Origin: Echinococcus granulosus
Taxonomy: Eukaryota > Platyhelminthes > Cestoda > Cyclophyllidea > Taeniidae
Assembly: GCF_000524195.1 (NCBI RefSeq)
Contig: NW_020170427.1
Coordinates: 204,627-268,626 of the forward strand
Direction: 5' to 3'
DNA: 64,000 nucleotides
Shown here: piece by piece, positions 59,501-64,000 of the stretch
Position numbering within the stretch: the stretch's first letter is position 1
Layout of the letters: each line of letters starts with the position of its first letter
Made by a program: the position numbers and the translations under genes
The notes under the pieces: model-generated
The model's input: only the letters and a program-made list of their open reading frames with translations
What the model was told of the DNA's origin: nothing
Database searches by the model: none

Positions 59501-62452
59501 AAGCGACATTTGATGATGTGAGGATGAGTTGGGTGTGAGGGTAGAATGGTAGAGAGCACAACAGCTAGTTGGCGCTACACTGATAGACCGGTGCATATTT
59601 TCCAATGCTTGAAGATGTGTGCACATAAACAACTGCACACACTCTCGCTTCCCTACGGGTTGGAACAAGTCATCGTTGCGTATTATGTCGAAAGTCTTAC
59701 TAACTTTTTTGCTTACTCACTGCAGCACTCTCTAAATTCCCTTACTTTGCATCTGTGGGTATGTTCTATCTTTCAACTGATATAGTGAACTCTGAGTTTT
59801 AGAAAGACGAAAAGGGGCAAATTTTGTTGGGTGTGGACTGATGTCATTCTTTGACAGTCTCAGCTACATTTGAGAACAGCGAGTGTAAACTTTTGGGAAT
59901 TGTAATTGTTCGTTTTACTCCACAGAAGGATTCGTCATTTAATCAGTTTCAAACCAGGCTACGTGTTGTTTGAAGTACTGAGTTGGTGTTCACGATCATG
60001 ACTGCCGAAGCTCTGGACTAGAACCCACTACGGCTGGGATCGTCAGTGACTTTAAGACCTATGACCGTTTTTGAATTCTAGACATCATTAAGATGTCTTA
60101 CTCTTGCTGCGCACTCCATCACCGCACAAGCTGCGCTTGAAGTCGACCGTAGACGCCAACATCTGCAGGTTTTGACCTTTCGTTCACAAGATACTTCATC
60201 ACCACGCGTCGTTCTATGCACGCATTTCACTCCTGTTATCTGCCATCTTGGTTAACGGCGTCTGGACTGGATCGGTGCATGAAATGTGCGCCCTGGTCTG
60301 TAGTGATAGGACAAACTTGCCACTCAATACTTCCCCTAGCTGTACTACGACAGCACCCTTTTTATGCTTGTTAAATTGAAACTTTTGCGTCTTTGACTGC
60401 TGAGCTGTTTCAACCTCTCAAGGAAGGTATTCATCTATTTGGATGAGTTATTGCATTAAATAAAAGTTGCTAACTCCCTAAAACTCCTTGAGAAGTCTCA
60501 TTGGCGTCGAAATATTTACAATTCTCATTTACCAGATCTACGTATGGCATACTGAGTTGCGATTTATTTTCAAAGTTTATTAACCACTTAAAAAATGACA
60601 TTTAAAACGTCTTTTTTGTAGCAGTACTGTTGAGAATGCACGACAACTGTCACCCTTCCCGGTACCTTTTCATAATCCTTCCTGTAGGATCATTATATCA
60701 CGTCGCGTTATTACCGGCCGCAACACGTGCAACCAGCGGCGCAGTACGGCAAGGTGAGCTCCCTCAATCGACTCTGCTACGACATGCATCGCATCGACGC
60801 CGATCAATTTCGCAGTCTCTTTTGTGCTCAAACGTCTTGGGGGCACCTTGCACTGCCGCTCTTCCGACTCCTCGATGCGGACAAGGATAACCTGGTTAAT
60901 CTACGTGTAAGTTGGCCTCACCTCTCTCTTTCTCTTCCTCCTTTCCTTTTTACTAGTAGGATTTGGATTACGTAAATGGATGTATGTTCTTCTGGGCTCC
61001 CGGGTTCGGTGTTGAAATCGCTCCTATTCTACCACGAGCCAGGCTTTCATTTGTGACTTTATATTTCTAGAAAGATATTAAACTTCGCCTCACTAACATC
61101 TCATGGATTTGCTTTAGGCGTGCACATTTAATCTACAGTCCACGAAGATAGATGTTACATTGCTGAAACTTACCTGCTCACGATTGTTCTCCAGCTCATC
61201 CTCTTTCCCTAATTCTCACTAATTAAAGGTCCTATTACCCGTTTGTCGTGAAAAAGGCGGTGAAAGCATACGCACACATGCACGCACCTCCAATTAAATC
61301 GCTTTTAATTTGGGCACTTTTTTAATAACTAAGCAAAACGAAAGGCTTGAATGGGGAGAGGAGAGGGGTCGATGTTAATCTCTTCTTACTGTGAAGTAAC
61401 ATTGGCCGGTGGAGTAACAGTTTTTGCGGTTGTTTGCAGAGGGGGGCATCTCAAAGGTACGCTGCGCTTTTCAGCATTGTATTTAAGTAAATCGAAAAAC
61501 CTACTCCTTCTTCATTCCGTAAACTTGCTTTTGCTGGGAATACTGGTGCTTCTTTGTTAGCTATGAAAGGGGATTTGGTTGAATTAACTCATCTACCTAC
61601 TTCTCCTTGCCACTAATGTGCGAATGAGGCAACAGCCGTCTGGTCGTAATAAATAAGACAACACGATGGCGGCAAAACTTAGCAAACCCTTCTTCCCCCT
61701 TCCTTCTCAAGTGGGAGCGGTGCCATCTGGGGGAACTGTAAAGCCATCATTATCAGAGTGCTCGTAGAAATGTTCTCCACACCTGCTGCCTTTCCCACAG
61801 GAGTCTATGCATTTGCCTAATTTTGAATTCCTATTCTCGGATTTCACACATTTTTCCACTCGTTAACCCTTCTTGTAAATTGAGCCTAATTTCTTAGGAT
61901 TCTGTAAATCCCTTCGCCCCGAATTTCCTCCTTTATGCCACCGCCTGAAAAGCTGTGTAGTTGAATGTACAATTTGAATGCCCTGTTGCATGTGTTCTCT
62001 TCTTCACAATGTCTGTGTAGGACTACGCCTGGTTATTGCTTCTCATCTCTTCCTCCGACTGCCGTGGAAAACTGCGTCTCCTCTTTACGATCCACTCACC
62101 GGAGTACCTGCGACCAGAGGACCGCAGTGGATTTTGGGAGCGACGCTCTGCACAATCTCTTCTCACCACCTCCTATGACCTCTCCCCACCTTACTACCCC
62201 AGCGTCGGTGTGGAATGCACCGAAGAACTAACCGAAGAGATCACTGACACTGACTTTAGCAAGGCGTCTCTGCAGGAGGATGCGGTGATTTCTGCCGAAT
62301 CCTCGGGCGTCTTGGAAAGAAACGGCAGTGTTCTTGGTATCGACCGTGAGCGTTCAGAAAGTATGCTTCCATTAAACACCGTCTATACGGGACCTATGGC
62401 TTTGGAGAATCCCCCTCCGCTTCCGAAGTCCTCTTTCATTGATCTTTTGAAG
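41100..62452 (+). CDS. TBC1D9: TBC1D8/TBC1D9-family Rab GTPase-activating protein (GRAM-GRAM-TBC-EF-hand), 3' end outside window
   Basis: My model: 41100-41143, 41178-41280, 41316-41364, 41403-41558, 41600-41671, 41710-41843, 41883-41948, 42104-42180, 42255-42311, 43110-43314, 43397-43507, 43617-43708, 43776-43930, 44004-44084, 44309-44610, 48351-48540, 53221-53623, 54855-54915, 56765-57196, 60688-60906, 62021-62452. All junctions are GT...AG and the 3441 nt keep one frame (1147 codons; human TBC1D9 is a little longer). Order: MW..PEEV start, GRAM 1 (about 135-235), GRAM 2 (about 275-388), acidic linker, TBC domain (about 545-850), EF-hand (about 993-1004), and a tail running into the next unseen exon. 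Both catalytic fingers are kept: Arg ~600 in IERDLHR and Gln ~635 in GYCQ, so it should stimulate GTP hydrolysis by a Rab on membranes. Exons 2-4 are the least certain. Confidence 0.88.
41600..42311 (+). CDS. TBC1D9: TBC gene exons 5-9 (first GRAM domain)
   Basis: 41600-41671, 41710-41843, 41883-41948, 42104-42180, 42255-42311. Contains [39 protein letters not shown] and LLDND, which line up with the first GRAM domain of TBC1D9. GRAM domains bind phosphoinositides or sterols and place the protein on membranes. Confidence 0.85.
43110..43708 (+). CDS. TBC1D9: TBC gene exons 10-12 (second GRAM domain)
   Basis: 43110-43314, 43397-43507, 43617-43708. Contains [42 protein letters not shown] and [18 protein letters not shown], in order with the second GRAM domain of the family. 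The true frame of exon 10 differs from the 110-codon open frame at 43034-43366, which is a shadow. Confidence 0.88.
43776..44084 (+). CDS. TBC1D9: TBC gene exons 13-14 (acidic linker)
   Basis: 43776-43930 and 44004-44084. Rich in Glu, Asp, Ser and Asn, as the GRAM-TBC linker is in the family. Supported by splice phase more than by sequence match. Confidence 0.7.
44309..44610 (+). CDS. TBC1D9: TBC gene exon 15 (start of TBC domain)
   Basis: Ends with W...[25 protein letters not shown] and a GTGAGT donor. The [11 protein letters not shown] segment is the first conserved helix of the TBC domain. Confidence 0.92.
46910..47290 (+). repeat. R2 dispersed repeat, copy 1 (holds an assembly gap)
   Basis: The left side ('aaatatcatcagaaagaatg', 'ggagggtgagg.tgaggaga') matches 58400-58436, and the right side ('ccacagctagttgacgcc', 'tgatagaccg', 'cctgaagatg') matches 59555-59700. 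The 100-N gap sits between these two sides. Confidence 0.6.
47031..47130. other. Assembly gap (100 N)
   Basis: Exactly 100 N, immediately after 'tgaggagat' and before 'gaggagaacgg', so the missing sequence is likely a purine-rich repeat. Confidence 0.95.
48351..48540 (+). CDS. TBC1D9: TBC gene exon 16 (arginine finger)
   Basis: Encodes NPGCYEALV..., [16 protein letters not shown] and [20 protein letters not shown]. The Arg of IERDLHR is the catalytic arginine finger of TBC domains. Acceptor GATTAG, donor GTAAGC, phase 1. Confidence 0.95.
48541..53220 (+). other. TBC gene intron 16
   Basis: 4680 nt. Contains an R3 repeat copy (about 52470-52870) and a C-rich pyrimidine tract near 49925-49970. 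No nested gene recognised. Confidence 0.7.
52470..52870 (+). repeat. R3 dispersed repeat, copy 1
   Basis: Shares 'ccacagaaagattcgt', 'ccgtagacacgagtatctg', 'cgttcacgagaaatttcatc', 'gccgtcttgattaacgg' and 'cctggactgga' with 59920-60330. Confidence 0.6.
53221..53623 (+). CDS. TBC1D9: TBC gene exon 17 (glutamine finger, with Ser/Thr-rich insertion)
   Basis: Begins [16 protein letters not shown], carrying the catalytic Gln, then [18 protein letters not shown] and VVG..VDQ. Between this and LSWFLTLFL lie about 52 extra residues (about 696-748) rich in Ser, Thr and Pro, absent from the family consensus that I know. Donor GTCAGT, phase 2. Confidence 0.92.
54855..54915 (+). CDS. TBC1D9: TBC gene exon 18 (61-nt exon)
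   Basis: Encodes [20 protein letters not shown], matching the family segment VMPFE..V..VDCFFYEGIK. The family Glu after PF is Arg here. Acceptor CTTTTAG, donor GTGGGT; phase fits both neighbours. Confidence 0.88.
56765..57196 (+). CDS. TBC1D9: TBC gene exon 19 (end of TBC domain and following helices)
   Basis: Encodes [11 protein letters not shown]... (end of the TBC fold), a variable loop, and [20 protein letters not shown]..., which matches the family segment EQMRFKQRLKVIQ.LE. Longer loop than in vertebrate relatives. Confidence 0.9.
58250..58600 (+). repeat. R2 dispersed repeat, copy 2 (holds an assembly gap)
   Basis: 'ctggaagcaag' and 'aaatatcattatggaaaatg' followed by 'ggagggtgagaatgaggaga' match copy 1 at 46910-47030; the 100-N gap begins at the homologous point. 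Confidence 0.55.
58437..58536. other. Assembly gap (100 N)
   Basis: Exactly 100 N directly after 'gaatgaggagac'. Confidence 0.95.
59500..59700 (+). repeat. R2 dispersed repeat, copy 3
   Basis: 'gggtgtgagggtagaatgg', 'cacaacagctagttggcg', 'tgatagaccggtg', 'gcttgaagatg' and 'acaagtcatcg' match the right side of copy 1 (47131-47290). Here the sequence is continuous, with no gap. Confidence 0.55.
59920..60330 (+). repeat. R3 dispersed repeat, copy 2
   Basis: Matches 52470-52870 (see that entry) and, more weakly, 36555-36720. About 400 bp; class unknown. Confidence 0.6.
60688..60906 (+). CDS. TBC1D9: TBC gene exon 20 (EF-hand)
   Basis: Encodes [11 protein letters not shown]..., [10 protein letters not shown] and [15 protein letters not shown]. 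The last part is an EF-hand loop whose twelfth residue (Asp) is the first residue of exon 21. Acceptor CTGTAG, donor GTAAGT, phase 0. Confidence 0.9.
62021..62452 (+). CDS. TBC1D9: TBC gene exon 21 (last exon in window)
   Basis: Starts [10 protein letters not shown] (end of the EF-hand), then KLRLLFTIH, an acidic Ser-rich stretch and SSFIDLLK, which matches the family segment before the C-terminal helices. Donor GTCAGT at 62453; the remaining ~100 residues are expected further right. Confidence 0.88.
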
Positions 62453-64000
62453 GTCAGTAGCACTTCATCTGAATTACACAGCCAATATCTGCATTCTGTC
62501 GATCTTTTAATATTAGCACTCCCAGAGAGCAGTTTTTTATTGTTCTTCTTCTAGAAACTTGCTTTCACTGTCAACAAAACCGTAGAAATAGTGTTTCCTT
62601 ACTCAATTTTGATTCAAAATGTTTCATTACTAAGTTGAATTGAATACTCCTGCTCATTTTGATACTTGTGACTTGTTTTATTTGGTGATTGGTGTCCAAG
62701 GTTGGCTCTACTTAGAGTGCCCATGGAATGCGATCCGAGTTAAGCATGATCATTCGTCACTATTCCTAACACTTGGATTTAATTTATTTCAAATTTGTTG
62801 ATTTGTGTGGTAGGTCTTAATTTATTTGCCTATCGCCTCCTTCAGTACAAGCATGACAAATGGGCTACCATAGCTTCATCCCTACCTTCCCATTAATACC
62901 TGCATTACTCGGCCAGCCAAAAGGAAGGGATTTTTCTCCGATTCTCATGTACCACGCTTGAATTCTCATTCGTATTATTCCTAAGCATAGATTGGCAATT
63001 CCTTACGTTCACCTCTTGGTAATGTGACAACCGACGAAATCATGCCAGAAATTAATTTTTGTCACTTGGAGTAGTGAGCTGAGTCATCATTTCAACTCAG
63101 TCATGACATCTGAATGATCAGCATTCCCTTGTTGATAAAGGTGGAATTTCACTTTACAATCCTACTTTTCTTGGGACTTTTTTATATTCGCTACACCGTG
63201 ACATTTATGTTCCTGTACTGATCATAAAACTTATTTTTAACCCTATCCCTTAGCAATTTAATTCAATGTGACCTCCCTCCTCAAGCCGCTTAATTGCGAT
63301 TTTGCTGGCACGGTTTGAGGTGGAATACCAAGGTCATCCACTGGAAGGAAGAACACCGACCGCAGTACAAACAAGAGGAAGGGAGGCGAGGTCCAACAAA
63401 TAGACAATGTAAATTTGAGGTTTTTCGACCGCCTTAATGACTGGCTGAGAGATTGCCCTGCTCTGATAAGCAGCCACGAGGCGCACAAGGACATGTAGTG
63501 CCAGCAGCAAAAGCAGGAGTAGGAGGGAGGGAGGTAGAGATGAAACGGTGCTAGTAACTGCGCAATTTGCTTACTCCCTCTGCTCCATTCTGGTGGTGTT
63601 GTTGTTGCCATTACTCATAATGTTGTTTTTTGAACCACACTGCGCCACTACCATTCATCGGGTTGCTCATTCTGTCTCATTAAACATTGTCTGTAGGATT
63701 GATCTCTCCGGCAATCCGTAGATTCTGCAAATTATGAACACTGCCAGCCTTCTAACCATCTAACGGCGTAGTTTAACTTTGGTTTACATTGTCAGCTAGT
63801 GATACACGATTGTGCTTTGACAGAGGAAATCCAAGTAGCACCACCATGGACTTTGCCCACACGTCTTAGTCATGGGGGATAGTGAATTCACGCATTAAGC
63901 CACCAGTCATGGGGCGCCTGATTCACCTCTCTCCCTTTTTTGTCTTTACATGGCCCTGTTAACAATATGGCTTGCGATATGCTCTCTTTTCAACTGCCAT
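62453..64000 (+). other. TBC gene intron 21 (right part outside window)
   Basis: No exon with the family's final segment was found up to the window edge. The 117-codon minus-strand frame at 63258-63611 has no recognisable domain. Confidence 0.6.

Larger units (their letters stand above)
57197..60687 (+). other. TBC gene intron 19
   Basis: 3491 nt, containing R2 copies with an assembly gap and R3 copy 2. No nested gene recognised. Confidence 0.7.

Noticed and set aside
63258..63611. 117-codon minus-strand open frame
   Set aside because: No recognisable domain, no splice-consistent partners, and Cys/Trp/Leu-rich content typical of antisense low-complexity sequence.
1..64000. CRISPR array, operons or prokaryotic promoters
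   Set aside because: The regularly recurring sequences are dispersed ~190 bp and ~1 kb elements, not short spaced repeats, and the genes are intron-split eukaryotic genes.

Overview
This is eukaryotic nuclear DNA, most likely from a parasitic flatworm and probably a tapeworm (cestode). The evidence is intron-split genes with GT...AG junctions, several introns of only 32-41 nt at the 5' ends of genes with kilobase introns further 3' (a pattern known from flatworms), and many decayed copies of a ~1 kb element with ~190 bp terminal direct repeats, resembling the terminal-repeat retrotransposons in miniature (TRIMs) that I recall being reported from taeniid tapeworms. I cannot name the species. 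Three runs of exactly 100 N (21251-21350, 47031-47130, 58437-58536) are assembly gaps, and each lies in a repeat.

Layout. 1-25.3 kb is gene-poor repeat territory: five TRIM-like copies in this part plus a 5'-truncated one, solo terminal repeats, a decayed Ty3/gypsy element (7.0-9.6 kb), a second dispersed family (R4), a tRNA-like relic, and a broken partial copy of a potassium-channel first exon (14.5-14.9 kb). 25.3-28.3 kb is a complete two-exon voltage-gated potassium channel gene (+ strand, about 745 aa, Shaw/Kv3-like tetramerisation domain, unusual S4 and S6). 28.4-35.8 kb is again repeats and unrecognised sequence. 35.86-39.40 kb is a complete five-exon ARL8 gene on the minus strand (188 aa by my splice model). 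39.4-41.1 kb is the head-to-head region, holding terminal-repeat copies in opposite orientations. 41.1 kb to at least 62.45 kb is a 21-exon gene on the plus strand for a TBC1D8/TBC1D9-family Rab GTPase-activating protein (two GRAM domains, a TBC domain, an EF-hand), which runs off the right edge. My 21 exons keep one reading frame throughout and sum to 1147 codons.

Functional picture. ARL8 is a lysosomal Arf-like GTPase and the TBC1D9-like protein is a predicted Rab GAP, so the divergent pair are both membrane-traffic genes; co-regulation is only an inference. The TBC protein keeps both catalytic fingers (Arg about residue 600, Gln about residue 635) and carries an unusual Ser/Thr-rich insertion inside the TBC domain. 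The potassium channel keeps the TVGYGD filter but has lost several S4 charges and the first proline of the S6 PVP motif. Many exons were located by recognising conserved family segments by eye and checking splice phase; no transcript or database evidence was available.
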